DNA of 64,000 bases. Origin: Mycobacterium barrassiae (GTDB lineage: Bacteria > Actinomycetota > Actinomycetes > Mycobacteriales > Mycobacteriaceae). The stretch's first letter is position 1, and every line of letters starts with the position of its first letter. Shown here one piece after another: positions 49,214-59,347 of the stretch. The stretch is from contig NZ_JACKUK010000025.1 of NCBI RefSeq assembly GCF_025822765.1, positions 291,302-355,301 of the forward strand. The letters run 5' to 3'. The notes below the pieces were generated by a model. The model did not search any database. It was not told the DNA's origin and was given only the letters and a program-made list of their open reading frames with translations. The position numbers and the translations under genes are program-made.

Positions 49214-51082
49214 TCAATCGCGCAGGATCGGCTTCAGCGCGTCGAGCACCGCCGGGTCTTCGATGGTGGACGGCACCGGCTCGTCCTTGCCGTGCGCGAT
49301 GCCGCGCAGCGTCTTGCGAAGGATCTTTCCCGACCGCGTCTTGGGCAGCGCCGCGACGACGTCGACCTGGCGCAGACAGGCGACCGCCCCGATCTCGTCG
49401 CGCACCAACTTGACCAGTTCGTCAGGGAGGCCGTCACCGGTTGCGCCGGCCTTGAGGACGACCAGTCCGCGCGGCACCTGACCCTTGATCTCATCGGCGA
49501 CGCCGATGACCGCACACTCCGCAACCGACGGATGCGTCGCCAGCGCCGCCTCGATGGATCCCGTCGAAAGCCGGTGTCCCGCAACGTTGATGACATCATC
49601 GATACGACCCATCACGAACAGGTAACCGTCCTGGTCCAGGTATCCGCCGTCGCCGGTGAGGTAGAAACCCGGATACTCGGACAGGTATGAGGATTGGTAT
49701 CGGTCGTCGTCACCCCACAGTGTCGGCAACGTGCCGGGTGGCAGTGGCAGGCGGATGGCAATGGCACCCTCTTCGCCAGGTTCACACTCGGTGCCGTCGG
49801 TGTGCAGGATGCAAACGTCATAGCCCGGCATCGGTACCGTGGGCGAGCCCGCCTTGATCGGCATGGGTTCCACGCCCATGGGATTCGCGGCTATCGCCCA
49901 CCCGGTCTCGGTCTGCCACCAATGGTCGACGACCGGGATGCCCAGCTTCGCCGCCGCCCATTCGTAGGTGTCGGGGTCCAGGCGCTCGCCGGCCTGGAAC
50001 AGGTACTTCATACACGACAGGTCGTAGCGTCCGATGTGGCTGCCGTCGGGGTCCTCCTTGCGGATGGCGCGAAGCGCGGTCGGCGCCGAAAATAGTGCCT
50101 TCACACCGTGTTCCGAGACGACTCGCCAGAAAGCCCCCGCATCGGGGGTCCCGATCGGTTTGCCTTCGTAGAGGATGGTCGTCGCGCCGAGCATCAGCGG
50201 CGCGTACACGATGTACGAGTGGCCGACGACCCAGCCGACGTCGGACGCCGCCCAGAACACCTCGGCCGGAGCGATGTCGTAGATGTTGCGCATGCTCCAC
50301 AGCAGCGCCACCGCGTGGCCGCCGTTGTCGCGGACGATGCCCTTGGGTTTGCCGGTGGTGCCCGAGGTGTAGAGCACGTACAACGGGTCGGTGGCGGCGA
50401 CCGGCACCGGGTCGACGGGATCGGCGTCGGCCAGGTCGTTCCAGTCGATGTCCCGCCCCGGCGTCAGGTCGCAGCCGAGGTGGTCGCGCTGCACGATGAC
50501 ACAGTGACGGGGCGGATGTTCGGCCATCTCCAGAGCGGCGTCGAGCATGGGCTTGTAGGCCACGGTCCGGGACGGCTCGATACCGCAGGAGGCGGACACG
50601 ATGACGGTGGGGTGGGCGTCGTCGATGCGCGTCGCGAGCTCATGCGCGGCGAACCCGCCGAACACCACTGAGTGCACCGCTCCCAGCCGGGCGCACGCCA
50701 GCATCGCGATCACCGCTTCGGGGATCATCGGCATGTAGATGACGACGCGGTCGCCTTTGGTCACGCCGAGTCCGCGCAGCGCCCCGGCGAATCGGGCGGT
50801 GCGGTCCAATAACTCCCGGTAGGTATACGTGCGCTGCGTCCCGGTCACGGGGGAGTCGTAGATCATCGCCGGCTGTTCGCCGCGACCGCCTTCAACGTGG
50901 CGGTCGAGCGCGTTGGCGCAGGTGTTGAGCTCTCCGTCGGGGAACCATCGATAGAAGGGTGGGTTCGAGTCGTCGAGGACCTGCTCCGGTTCGCGAGTCC
51001 AGGTGACGGCCCTGGCGGCGTCGGCCCAGAAGGTCGCCGGATCGGAGATGCTGGCGTCGAAGATGTCGCGATACCCGCCCAT
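49214..51082 (-). CDS. prpE: Propionyl-CoA synthetase (PrpE-like)
   Basis: A 622-residue ACS-type acyl-adenylate synthetase, colinear with PrpE: FWADAARAVTW at the N-terminus, NPPFYRWFPDGELNTC, LYTSGTTGKPKG (P-loop), ASDVGWVVGHSYIVYAP, HWWQTETGW, GRIDDVINVAGHRL and the acetylatable-lysine motif PKTRSGKILRK. The start is ATG at 51082; the upstream open frame is not conserved. Acts in propionate assimilation from odd-chain or cholesterol-type substrates. No methylcitrate genes are adjacent. Acetyl-CoA synthetase activity is an alternative. Confidence 0.92.
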   Translation of the reverse strand: MGGYRDIFDASISDPATFWADAARAVTWTREPEQVLDDSNPPFYRWFPDGELNTCANALDRHVEGGRGEQPAMIYDSPVTGTQRTYTYRELLDRTARFAGALRGLGVTKGDRVVIYMPMIPEAVIAMLACARLGAVHSVVFGGFAAHELATRIDDAHPTVIVSASCGIEPSRTVAYKPMLDAALEMAEHPPRHCVIVQRDHLGCDLTPGRDIDWNDLADADPVDPVPVAATDPLYVLYTSGTTGKPKGIVRDNGGHAVALLWSMRNIYDIAPAEVFWAASDVGWVVGHSYIVYAPLMLGATTILYEGKPIGTPDAGAFWRVVSEHGVKALFSAPTALRAIRKEDPDGSHIGRYDLSCMKYLFQAGERLDPDTYEWAAAKLGIPVVDHWWQTETGWAIAANPMGVEPMPIKAGSPTVPMPGYDVCILHTDGTECEPGEEGAIAIRLPLPPGTLPTLWGDDDRYQSSYLSEYPGFYLTGDGGYLDQDGYLFVMGRIDDVINVAGHRLSTGSIEAALATHPSVAECAVIGVADEIKGQVPRGLVVLKAGATGDGLPDELVKLVRDEIGAVACLRQVDVVAALPKTRSGKILRKTLRGIAHGKDEPVPSTIEDPAVLDALKPILRD

Positions 51083-51125
51083 ACCCCGCACCGTAGCGCG
51101 CGACGCGGTCTCTATAGTCCGATTG

Positions 51126-51991
51126 ATGACTGTCGAACCACCCCAGATAGAAGGTGTGCGCCGGTCGTTCGTCGAAGCCAACGGCGTGCGGTTCCACGTG
51201 ACCGAGGCCGGTCCGCCCGACGGCCGCCCAGTCGTCGCGCTGCACGGGTGGCCGCAGCATCACTACGAGTGGCGCGACCTGCTGGCCGACCCGCCGGCCG
51301 GACTGCGGATCATCGCCCCCGACCTGCCCGGATACGGATGGTCGGGACCGGCACCACACAAGTGGGCTAAGGAAGACGTCGCCACGGATGTGCTGGCGCT
51401 GCTCGACGTGCTGGGACTCGACCGCGTCCTGCTGGTGGCCCACGACTGGGGGGCCTACGTGGGTTACCGCATGATCCTGCGGTCCCCGGAGCGCTTCGAC
51501 GGCTACCTGGCGATGAACATCAACCATCCATGGCAACGGCCGGCCGACGTGCTGCCGCATCTGTGGAAGCTCGCCTACCAGGTACCGCTGGCCGCTTTCG
51601 GGGTGTTCGTCCAACAACGCACGAAGTTCGTGGAGAAGCTGATGTTCGGCGTCGGGTCCGATCTGGACCCCGCAGATGCACGGCTGTTCGCCGACCGGTT
51701 CCGCGATCCGGTGTGCGCACGCGCGGGCAGGACACCTACCGCACCTTTCTGACACGCGAATTGCCCAGCGCGGGAAGGAATCCCGAGACGCGACGAGCAA
51801 CAGTCCCGATCCGCGTACTCTTCGGAACGCGCGACAAGGCCGTCGCCGTATCTATGGTGTCCCCGGAGACGGCGAACGCCGACGACTACACGCTCGAGAC
51901 GGTCGATGCCACCCACTTCGTCGTCGACGAGCGCCCGGACCTGGTCCGCAAGAAGCTGATCGCGCTGGCCGAGGAGACCGCACAGCCCTGA
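51126..51991 (+). pseudogene. Alpha/beta hydrolase (epoxide hydrolase-like) split by a frameshift
   Basis: ATG at 51126 opens a hydrolase with HGWP, Asp107 in AHDWGAY and the cap region, but the frame ends at 51752. From ~51728 a second frame continues the protein (DTYRTFLTREL, acid in FGTRDKAV, His in DATHFVVDE) to 51991. Restoring one base in the GCGCGGGC stretch near 51720-51728 rejoins them. Either a pseudogene or an assembly/sequencing error; the rest of the sequence is undamaged, so the event is recent. Divergent from prpE. Confidence 0.8.
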
Positions 51992-52069
51992 GTTTGGTCG
52001 TCGCCGCTGCGGGTAGCCCTCCACCATGGCTGAACAATTTGTCATGTTTTCCCTGGTCGGAGGCCGGTG

Positions 52070-52540
52070 ATGGGTGAGCCTGCGGCTGCCGACAGCTCGT
52101 TGACCGTGAAGCGCGACACCACCGCCACGCGCAAGCAGGTGTGGGATGTGATCGCCGACGGCTGGACCTACTCGCAGTGGGTGGTGGGCAACAGCCGCAT
52201 GCGGGCAGTCGAGCCGACCTGGCCCGCGGTCGGCAGCAAGATCCACCACACCATCGGGATATGGCCGATCATCATCAACGATGAGACCGAGGTCGAGTCA
52301 TGCACGCCCTTGGAGGAACTGGTGCTGCTGGCCAAAACTCGGCCGTTCGGTCAGGCGCGGATCGTGTTGCGACTCTACGACACTGCCGACGGATGCCGGA
52401 TCGAGATGGCCGAGGTGCCCGTCGGCGGCCCGCTCAATCTGATTCCGCGTCGCCTCGCGTTGGCGGCGGCGTTTCCGCGCAACCGGGAATGCACGTGGCG
52501 TTTGGCAGCGCTTGCGGAGCGTCGTACAAAAGTAGACTGA
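52070..52540 (+). CDS. SRPBCC (polyketide cyclase/START-like) family protein
   Basis: A 156-residue helix-grip-fold protein: the N-terminal VKRDTTATRKQVWDVIAD and WTYSQWVVGNSRMR are typical of polyketide-cyclase/dehydrase-like lipid binders in mycobacteria; the C-terminal helix carries a basic NRECTWRLAALAERR. ATG at 52070 has GGAGG (52059-52063) 6 bases upstream; a GTG at 52067 also fits. Followed 6 bp later by the DUF309 gene. Probably binds a small hydrophobic ligand. Confidence 0.82.
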   Translation: MGEPAAADSSLTVKRDTTATRKQVWDVIADGWTYSQWVVGNSRMRAVEPTWPAVGSKIHHTIGIWPIIINDETEVESCTPLEELVLLAKTRPFGQARIVLRLYDTADGCRIEMAEVPVGGPLNLIPRRLALAAAFPRNRECTWRLAALAERRTKVD

Positions 52541-52546
52541 GCCCTT

Positions 52547-53017
52547 GTGGCGGACCGCGATCGCGACGAGTTCGGCAAGGCGCGCAGCAGTCGACCGCGC
52601 GACGCGCTCGGGCGTCCGCTACCGCACGGCAGTCAGGGCGTCGCGCGGATACCCGACGACCTGGACCTGAACCCGGCCGATTCGTTGGCCTACGCGCAGG
52701 ACCTGCTGGATCGCGGGTTGGCGTTCAACGCGCACGAGGTGCTCGAGGCGGCGTGGAAGAGCGCGCCCGATGACGAGCGCGACATGTGGCAGGGCCTGGC
52801 TCAGCTCGCCGTCGGCATCACCCATATTCAGCGCGGGAACGCCACCGGAGCGGCGGGCGTATTGACGCGGGCCGCGGCCCGCCTCGACGCCGTGGACCGT
52901 CCGGCGCGACACGGTGTCGACGTCGCCGGGCTGGTCACGAAGGCCCGAGCCCTCATCGAGGATGTCGCTGCGGGGAACGACATCGACGACGCGCGCCTGC
53001 GGCCCCGCCTTTTGTAG
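52547..53017 (+). CDS. DUF309 domain protein
   Basis: A 156-residue protein. The DUF309 core is clear: LLDRGLAFNAHEVLEAAWKS followed by WQGLAQLAVGITHIQRGN, two helices bearing the family's His-Glu and Gln-Gly residues. The basic N-terminal ~40 residues are variable. The start is GTG at 52547, in the same transcript as the SRPBCC gene. Function of the family unknown; a metal-binding helical fold has been proposed from the His/Glu pattern. Confidence 0.85.
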   Translation: MADRDRDEFGKARSSRPRDALGRPLPHGSQGVARIPDDLDLNPADSLAYAQDLLDRGLAFNAHEVLEAAWKSAPDDERDMWQGLAQLAVGITHIQRGNATGAAGVLTRAAARLDAVDRPARHGVDVAGLVTKARALIEDVAAGNDIDDARLRPRLL

Positions 53018-53033
53018 CGCGAACTGGGCCCGT

Positions 53034-53093
53034 GCGAGCAGACGCAAACTCCCCTAAAACCTCGGCGTGTCGGGGGAGTTTGCGTCTGCTCGC
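53034..53093. repeat. Family A palindrome, copy A4
   Basis: 21-bp perfect arms starting GCGAGCAGACGCAAACTC (53034-53054) and the complement (53073-53093), 18-nt loop. It sits between the converging DUF309 and kdpE genes, so it can serve as a bidirectional terminator. Confidence 0.92.
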
Positions 53094-53109
53094 GCAAATA
53101 CGGGCAGCA

Positions 53110-53799
53110 CTACTGCTGGAAGCGGTAGCCCATCCCGGCTTCGGTGAGCAGATGAACCGGGTGCGACGGGTCGTCCTCGAGCTTGCGTCGCAGCTGCGCC
53201 AAATACACCCGCAGGTAATGCGTCTCCTTGGCGTAGGCGGGTCCCCACACCTCCTTGAGGAGTTCCTCGCGCCCGACGAGCTTCCCGCGGTTGCGCACCA
53301 GCATCTCGAGCATGCCCCATTCGGTCGGCGTCAGGTGCACCTCGGCGCCGTTCTTGGTCACCTTCTTGGCCGCGAGGTCGACGGTGAACGACGACGTCTC
53401 GATGACGGGCTCGTCGGTGTCGGACGCCGCGGTGGCTCGACGGACTGCCGCACGCAGTCGCGCCAGAAACTCGTCCATCCCAAAGGGTTTGGTGACGTAG
53501 TCGTCGGCACCCGCATCCAGCGCCTCGACCTTGTCGGAGGAGTCGGTGCGTGCCGAGAGCACGATCACCGGCGCCGTCAGCCAGCCGCGCAAGCCGCCGA
53601 GCACGTCGATACCGGACATGTCGGGTAGTCCGAGGTCCAGCACGACGACGTCGGGCCGGTGGTCGGCCGCCTTCCTCAGCGCCTCGGCGCCGCTGGCCGC
53701 GGTCGCCACGTCGTAGCCGCGCACCGACAGATTGATGCGCAGCGCCCGCAGGATCTGCGGTTCGTCGTCGATGACGAGCACCCGGGTCTTCGACATCAT
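53110..53799 (-). CDS. kdpE: Response regulator KdpE
   Basis: A 229-residue OmpR/PhoB-type regulator that activates kdp transcription under potassium limitation. Receiver domain with VIDDEP, phospho-acceptor Asp55 (VVVLDLGLPD), Ser/Thr in VLSART and Lys in VTKPFG; C-terminal winged helix with LTPTEWGMLE and YLRVYLAQLRRKLE. The start is ATG at 53799, overlapping the kdpD stop by 4 bp. Last gene of the kdp operon. Confidence 0.97.
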   Translation of the reverse strand: MMSKTRVLVIDDEPQILRALRINLSVRGYDVATAASGAEALRKAADHRPDVVVLDLGLPDMSGIDVLGGLRGWLTAPVIVLSARTDSSDKVEALDAGADDYVTKPFGMDEFLARLRAAVRRATAASDTDEPVIETSSFTVDLAAKKVTKNGAEVHLTPTEWGMLEMLVRNRGKLVGREELLKEVWGPAYAKETHYLRVYLAQLRRKLEDDPSHPVHLLTEAGMGYRFQQ

Positions 53800-56306
53800 G
53801 GCGCCGCCAATTCGATCTGGATGGTGAGCCCACCGCCGGGGGTGTCGGTCGCCATGATCATGCCGCCCATGGCTTCAACAAACCCGCGAGCCACTGAAAG
53901 GCCAAGGCCGACACCCATGCTGTTGTCCTGATCGCCGAGAGGCTGAAACGGGGCGAACAATTGCGATTCGGTGCCCCGCGGGATGCCGGGACCCTCGTCG
54001 ACGACGGCGATCAGCACCCGGCTGCCGACCTGACCCGCGGTCACCCGCACCGGGCTCTCCGGGGCGTACCTCAGCGCGTTGTCGATCAGGTTAGCCAGCA
54101 CCCGCTCCAGCAGTCCGCCGTCGGCCATCACCACGGCATCCCCCACCTCGACCTTGACGCGATCCAGCCCATGTCGCCGAAAACCGGTCGTTCCCTTGCT
54201 GATTCCGAGCAGCGCGCGCTGTACCGTCTCCTCGAGATAGACGGTATGCAGCTCGGGCTTCAGCACCCCGGCGGCCAGCCGCGACGAGTCGAGCAGATTG
54301 CCGACCAGTGCGGTCAGCTGGTCGACGGATTCTTCGATGGTCGCCAACAGTTCCGAGGTGTCCTCGGCGGAGAAGTCGACATCGTCGCTGCGCAGGCTTG
54401 ATACCGCCGCCTTGGCCGCGGCCAGGGGAGTGCGCAGGTCGTGGCTGACCGCAGACAACAGCGAACGCCGCAATTCGTCGGCCTGCGAGATCGCCTCGGC
54501 TTTACCGACCTCCTCGGCGAGCTCACGTTGTTCGACCAACCCCGCGGCCTGCTTCGCGACGGCGGTGAGAATCCTGCGGTCACGCGCAGGCAGTTTGCGT
54601 CCCGCCATCAGCATCCAGAACTCGTCGTTGCCCACCTCGATGGCGGTGTCGGCAGAATCCACGTCGACGCACGGGTTGTTGCCAACACACGCGACGATCC
54701 CGGCCCCGACGCGCAGCAGGCTCACGGCCCGTTGCGAATACGTCTCCCGCACGCGTTCCAGAAGGGTGTCCAGGTCTGCACCCCGCAGCACCGAGCCCGC
54801 GAACAGCGCCAGCAGTTCGGCCTCCCGGGACGCCCGCCTCGCCTCGCGGGTGCGTTTGGCTGCATTGTCGACCAGAACCGCGACGGCCACCGCGACGGCG
54901 AGCAGCACCACACTGGTGATCGCGTTGTCCGGCCGGGCGATGTCGAGTGTGTATCGCGGTTCGATCAGGAAGTAGTTGAGCAGCAAGCCGGATAACACGG
55001 CGGACAACGCCGCAGGCGCAACACCCCCGAGCAATGCGACGACCAGCACCCCCACGAAGAACAGCGCGCTCTCCCCGCCGACGTCGAGAACCGGATCGAG
55101 CACGAGGACCGACAGCGCACACACGGCGGACGGCACCACGATGGCCGCGAGCCAGGATGTCAGATGATGCTGGCGCGGCGCCGTCCATGACCACGACGAC
55201 GCCTTTCGCGCTTCGGGGTGGGTGACCATGTGTACGTCGATCGAGCCGGACTGCTGTACCACGGCCGCACCGATACCCTCGTCGAACATCCGCGCCCACC
55301 GGGACCGCCGCGACGTGCCGATGACCAGCTGGGTGGCATTCTCGTCGCGCGCGAAATCCATTAAGGCACTTGGCACATCGTCGCCGACGACGGTGTGCAC
55401 GGTGGCGCCCAGGCTCCCCGCCAGCTGCCTTATCGTGCCCATCTGCGGCGCCGAGACACCGGACAGGCCGTCGCCACGGACGACGTGCACGACCATCAGT
55501 TCGGCGCTGGATTTCGACGCGATCCGAGATGCCCTGCGCACCAGGGTTTCTGACTCCGCGCCTCCGGTCACCGCGACGACGACGCGTTCGCGTGCCTCCC
55601 ACGTCGCGGTGATCTGATTCTCTTCGCGGTAGCGCTCCAGTGCCGCGTCGACCTGGTCGGCCAGCCACAGTAACGCAAGTTCGCGCAGCGCCGTGAGATT
55701 GCCCCTGCGGAAGTAATTGGACAGCGCCGCGTCGACACGTTCCGGTGCATAGACGTTGCCGTGGGCGAGTCTGCGCTGCAGCGCTTCCGGTGTGATGTCG
55801 ACCAGCTCGATCTGGTCTGCCGCGCGCACGACCTCGTCGGGAACCTTCTCCTGTTGCTCGATTCCGGTGATCTGGGTGACGACATCATTGAGGCTCTCGA
55901 GGTGCTGGACGTTGACCGTCGAGATGACGGTGATCCCGGCGTCGAGCAGTTCCTCGATGTCCAGCCACCGCTTGGGATTCTTGCTGCCCGGGGTATTTGT
56001 ATGCGCGAGTTCGTCGACAAGGACAACCTGCGGTGCGCGCCGCAGCACCGCCTCGACATCGAGTTCTGCGAACTGCTTGCCGCGGTACTCGATCAGTTTC
56101 GGCGGCACGGTTTCGATGCCCTCGAGAAGGTCGGCGGTCTTCTTGCGGCCGTGGGTCTCCACCACCGCGGCGACCACGTCCGTGCCGCGTTCCAACCGGC
56201 GGTGCGCCTCGCCGAGCATCGCGTAAGTCTTGCCGACACCGGGAGCGGCGCCGAGATAAATGCGCAGCTCACCGCGCTTCTTCTGAGCGCCGGGCCGGTC
56301 GGTCAC
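53796..56306 (-). CDS. kdpD: Sensor histidine kinase KdpD
   Basis: An 836-residue turgor/potassium sensor. Order: KdpD N-terminal domain with Walker A (GAAPGVGKTYAML), universal-stress-protein-like domain (~230-360), four transmembrane helices of the DUF4118 region (~390-490), GAF-like domain, HisKA with VSHDLRTPL (phospho-acceptor His), and HATPase with NLIDNALRY, DEGPGIP and GVGLGLSVA. GTG at 56306 is preferred; a GTG at 56321 would overlap the kdpC stop, and further upstream codons lie inside kdpC. Complete. Confidence 0.96.
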   Translation of the reverse strand: MTDRPGAQKKRGELRIYLGAAPGVGKTYAMLGEAHRRLERGTDVVAAVVETHGRKKTADLLEGIETVPPKLIEYRGKQFAELDVEAVLRRAPQVVLVDELAHTNTPGSKNPKRWLDIEELLDAGITVISTVNVQHLESLNDVVTQITGIEQQEKVPDEVVRAADQIELVDITPEALQRRLAHGNVYAPERVDAALSNYFRRGNLTALRELALLWLADQVDAALERYREENQITATWEARERVVVAVTGGAESETLVRRASRIASKSSAELMVVHVVRGDGLSGVSAPQMGTIRQLAGSLGATVHTVVGDDVPSALMDFARDENATQLVIGTSRRSRWARMFDEGIGAAVVQQSGSIDVHMVTHPEARKASSWSWTAPRQHHLTSWLAAIVVPSAVCALSVLVLDPVLDVGGESALFFVGVLVVALLGGVAPAALSAVLSGLLLNYFLIEPRYTLDIARPDNAITSVVLLAVAVAVAVLVDNAAKRTREARRASREAELLALFAGSVLRGADLDTLLERVRETYSQRAVSLLRVGAGIVACVGNNPCVDVDSADTAIEVGNDEFWMLMAGRKLPARDRRILTAVAKQAAGLVEQRELAEEVGKAEAISQADELRRSLLSAVSHDLRTPLAAAKAAVSSLRSDDVDFSAEDTSELLATIEESVDQLTALVGNLLDSSRLAAGVLKPELHTVYLEETVQRALLGISKGTTGFRRHGLDRVKVEVGDAVVMADGGLLERVLANLIDNALRYAPESPVRVTAGQVGSRVLIAVVDEGPGIPRGTESQLFAPFQPLGDQDNSMGVGLGLSVARGFVEAMGGMIMATDTPGGGLTIQIELAAP

Positions 56307-56313
56307 AAACCCA

Positions 56314-57204
56314 TCATCCACCGGTGACGTCAGCTTTGCCCGGATACTTCTCGTCGAGGTCCAGGTTGAGCTGCAGCACGTTGACCGAGGGCTCGCCGAA
56401 GAATCCGAGGAACCGGCCATCGGTGTGCGCAGCCACGACCTCACGGACCTGTGCGGGACTGACGCCGCGGGCGGCGGCCACCCGGTTCACCTGAATGTCT
56501 GCGTACGCGAGCGAGATATCCGGATCTAGTCCGCTTCCGCTTGCCGTCACCGCGTCCGCGGGCACCGCGGGTTCGGCGGGCGCACTACCGCGGATAGGGA
56601 CGATCTGGCCGATGCCGTAGTCCTCGCCCGGTATTGCGCACTCGACACGGATCCCTTCGTAGAGGTCGCGGAACGGTGCCTGGGTGGTCGCGCATGGCTC
56701 GTTGATGCTGACCACTCGTGTCGGGTGGACGACGTTGCCGCGTGAATCGCGTGGCCCGATCACCGACAGCACCGATCCGACACCGCCACCCGTGCAGAAC
56801 GGTCGGGTGCCATCGACACCCTCGGTCTTACCGACCGCCGCGCTGCGCTCGCATACGAGGGTCAGGAGACTCGGCTTATTGGGTGTATCGACGATGCTCT
56901 CGGGTCCGAGGTTGCTCGCGTTGGTGGTCAGTGGGTCATACCCGTCGCCGGCCGCGGACGGTCGGCTCTGGAAGTACTGCGGTATCGGGTTGCCGTCGGC
57001 GTCCGTGAACGACTGGCCGATCAGGCTGCTGCCCAACAGTTTTCCGCCGTTCTCGATGAGCGATCCGTTGGCCTTGTCGTTGAGACCCGGGATCTGCGCC
57101 ACCAGCCAGATGAACACCGGGTACGCGATACCGAGGATCACGGTAAGCGGCAGCAGCGCGCGCAGCGCCGCCCAGTGCTGACGAAAGAGACTGGAAACGT
57201 TCAT
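56314..57204 (-). CDS. kdpC: Potassium-transporting ATPase KdpC subunit, long form
   Basis: A 296-residue KdpC, about 100 residues longer than the E. coli protein. One N-terminal transmembrane helix (LLPLTVILGIAYPVFIWLV), the conserved LIGQSF and YFQSRPSAAGDGYDP segment, then an extra region of ~100 residues (two Cys, VCERSAAVGKTEG to GEDYGIGQIVPI), then the family C-terminus (VTASGSGLDPDISLAYA, LQLNLDL). Long KdpC variants are known from actinobacteria, so this is not damage. The start is ATG at 57204, one base before the kdpB stop. Confidence 0.95.
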   Translation of the reverse strand: MNVSSLFRQHWAALRALLPLTVILGIAYPVFIWLVAQIPGLNDKANGSLIENGGKLLGSSLIGQSFTDADGNPIPQYFQSRPSAAGDGYDPLTTNASNLGPESIVDTPNKPSLLTLVCERSAAVGKTEGVDGTRPFCTGGGVGSVLSVIGPRDSRGNVVHPTRVVSINEPCATTQAPFRDLYEGIRVECAIPGEDYGIGQIVPIRGSAPAEPAVPADAVTASGSGLDPDISLAYADIQVNRVAAARGVSPAQVREVVAAHTDGRFLGFFGEPSVNVLQLNLDLDEKYPGKADVTGG

Positions 57205-57205
57205 G

Positions 57206-59347
57206 TCACATCCCTGGGAACAGTTGGACGATCAAATCGATCAATTTGATGCCGATGAACGGGGCGATGATCCCGCCTAGGCCGTAGATGTAGAGGTTGC
57301 GGCTCAACAACTTCGACGCGCTCGCGGGCGTGTAGCGCACCCCCCGCAGCGACAGCGGGATCAGCGCGATGATCACCACCGCGTTGAAGATGACCGCGGA
57401 CAGGATCGCCGACTGCGGACTGTGCAGCCGCATGACGTTCAGCAGGTCCAGGCCGGGGAACATGGCGACGAACAGCGCGGGGATGATCGCGAAGTACTTC
57501 GCGATGTCGTTGGCGATCGAAAACGTTGTCAACGCGCCCCGGGTGATGAGCAGCTGCTTCCCGATCTCGACGATCTCGATGAGCTTGGTCGGGTCGGAGT
57601 CGAGGTCGACCATGTTGCCGGCCTCTTTGGCCGCTGAGGTGCCCGTGTTCATCGCGACGCCGACGTCGGCCTGCGCCAGCGCGGGAGCGTCGTTGGTGCC
57701 GTCACCGGTCATCGCGACGAGCTTGCCGCTGGCCTGTTCCTTCTTGATCAGGGCCATCTTGTCCTCGGGAGTGGCCTCGGCGAGGAAGTCGTCGACGCCG
57801 GCTTCGTCGGCAATGGCCTTGGCGGTCAATGGGTTGTCACCTGTGATCATCACGGTGCGAATGCCCATGCGACGCATCTCGTCGAAGCGTTCCCGCATGC
57901 CTTGTTTGACGACGTCCTTGAGGTGGACGACGCCCAACACCTTAGCGGTGCCGTTGACTACCTGGCCGACTGCCAGCGGCGTACCCCCGGCGGCGGCGAT
58001 GCCGTCGACGATGTCGCCGAGTTGTGTCGGCACGATCCCGCCTTCGGACCTCACCCATTCGGCCACCGCGCTCGCCGCGCCTTTGCGCAGTTTGTGACCG
58101 TTGAGATCGACGCCGGACATCCTGGTGGTCGCGCTGAATTCGATCCAGGTCGCGTCGGCCAGTTCGCCGTGGGTGCGGGCCCGCAGGCCGTATTCCCGCT
58201 TGGCAAACACGACGATCGAACGTCCTTCCGGCGTCTCGTCGGCGAGGCTGGACAACTGCGCGGCATCGGCAAGCGCCTCGGCTGACACACCGGCCAGCGG
58301 TACGAAGGCCGCGGCCTGCCGGTTGCCCAATGTGATGGTGCCGGTCTTGTCGAGCAGGAGGGTGTTGACGTCACCCGCGGCCTCGACCGCACGACCCGAC
58401 ATGGCGAGCACGTTTCGTTGCACCAGACGGTCCATACCGGCGATACCGATGGCCGACAACAGCGCGCCGATCGTGGTCGGGATGAGGCACACCAGCAGAG
58501 CTACCATCACGATTCCGCTGACGCCGTTTGCGTTGAGCGCCAGCGATTCCGGCACTCCCGCATTGTTGGCTTTGGAGTAGATAGCCAGCGGCTGCAGGGT
58601 GGCGACGGCGAAGACGAAGATGATCGTCAGCGATGCCAGCAGGATGTTCAGCGCGATCTCGTTCGGCGTCTTCTGCCGGTTGGCGCCTTCGACGAGCGCG
58701 ATCATCCGGTCGATGAAACTCTCACCCTGCTTCTGGGTGATTCTGACGACGATGCGGTCGGACAGCACGGTGGTACCGCCGGTGACCGCCGAGCGGTCGC
58801 CGCCCGATTCGCGGATGACGGGTGCCGATTCGCCGGTGATCGCCGATTCGTCGACCGACGCAATGCCTTCCACGACGTCACCGTCACCGGGGATGGGCTG
58901 GCCCGCCTCGACGACAACGATGTCGCCCTGTTGCAGCAGTGGAGCGGCGACTTCTTCCTCTCGGCCGGACGAGCCTGGCGACCAGCCGATGAGGCGGCGC
59001 GCCATGGTAGCCGTCTTGGTCTTGCGTAGCGACTCGGCTTGGGCCTTGCCGCGGCCCTCGGCGACGGCTTCGGCGAGGTTGGCGAACACCACTGTGAGCC
59101 AGAGCCATCCGACGATCATCCAGGCGAACCATGACGGATCGAGGAAGGCGAGAATCGTGCTCCACACAGCGCCGATCTCGACGATGAACATCACGGGGTT
59201 GCGCCACAGGGTGCGTGGGTCGAGCTTGCACAGCGCGTCGGGCAGTGATTTCCAGAGCATCCTCAGGTCGAGTAGGCCCCCTTGAACACGTCTGGGCACG
59301 TTGGGTTTCGGCCGAGTGGATGCAGCGGTCTCAAGGGTCAGGGACAT
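57206..59347 (-). CDS. kdpB: Potassium-transporting P-type ATPase KdpB
   Basis: A 713-residue catalytic subunit. P-type ATPase blocks: TGESAPV (actuator), phosphorylation Asp in [23 protein letters not shown], and the hinge [18 protein letters not shown]. Transmembrane pairs at ~50-90, ~240-300 and the C-terminus are present. The start is ATG at 59347, sharing one base with the kdpA stop (TGATG). Drives ATP-dependent K+ uptake through KdpA. Complete. Confidence 0.98.
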   Translation of the reverse strand: MSLTLETAASTRPKPNVPRRVQGGLLDLRMLWKSLPDALCKLDPRTLWRNPVMFIVEIGAVWSTILAFLDPSWFAWMIVGWLWLTVVFANLAEAVAEGRGKAQAESLRKTKTATMARRLIGWSPGSSGREEEVAAPLLQQGDIVVVEAGQPIPGDGDVVEGIASVDESAITGESAPVIRESGGDRSAVTGGTTVLSDRIVVRITQKQGESFIDRMIALVEGANRQKTPNEIALNILLASLTIIFVFAVATLQPLAIYSKANNAGVPESLALNANGVSGIVMVALLVCLIPTTIGALLSAIGIAGMDRLVQRNVLAMSGRAVEAAGDVNTLLLDKTGTITLGNRQAAAFVPLAGVSAEALADAAQLSSLADETPEGRSIVVFAKREYGLRARTHGELADATWIEFSATTRMSGVDLNGHKLRKGAASAVAEWVRSEGGIVPTQLGDIVDGIAAAGGTPLAVGQVVNGTAKVLGVVHLKDVVKQGMRERFDEMRRMGIRTVMITGDNPLTAKAIADEAGVDDFLAEATPEDKMALIKKEQASGKLVAMTGDGTNDAPALAQADVGVAMNTGTSAAKEAGNMVDLDSDPTKLIEIVEIGKQLLITRGALTTFSIANDIAKYFAIIPALFVAMFPGLDLLNVMRLHSPQSAILSAVIFNAVVIIALIPLSLRGVRYTPASASKLLSRNLYIYGLGGIIAPFIGIKLIDLIVQLFPGM

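Noticed and set aside
51700-51760. Programmed frameshift in the alpha/beta hydrolase
   Set aside because: No slippery heptamer or downstream structure; one lost base in a GC run is the simpler explanation.
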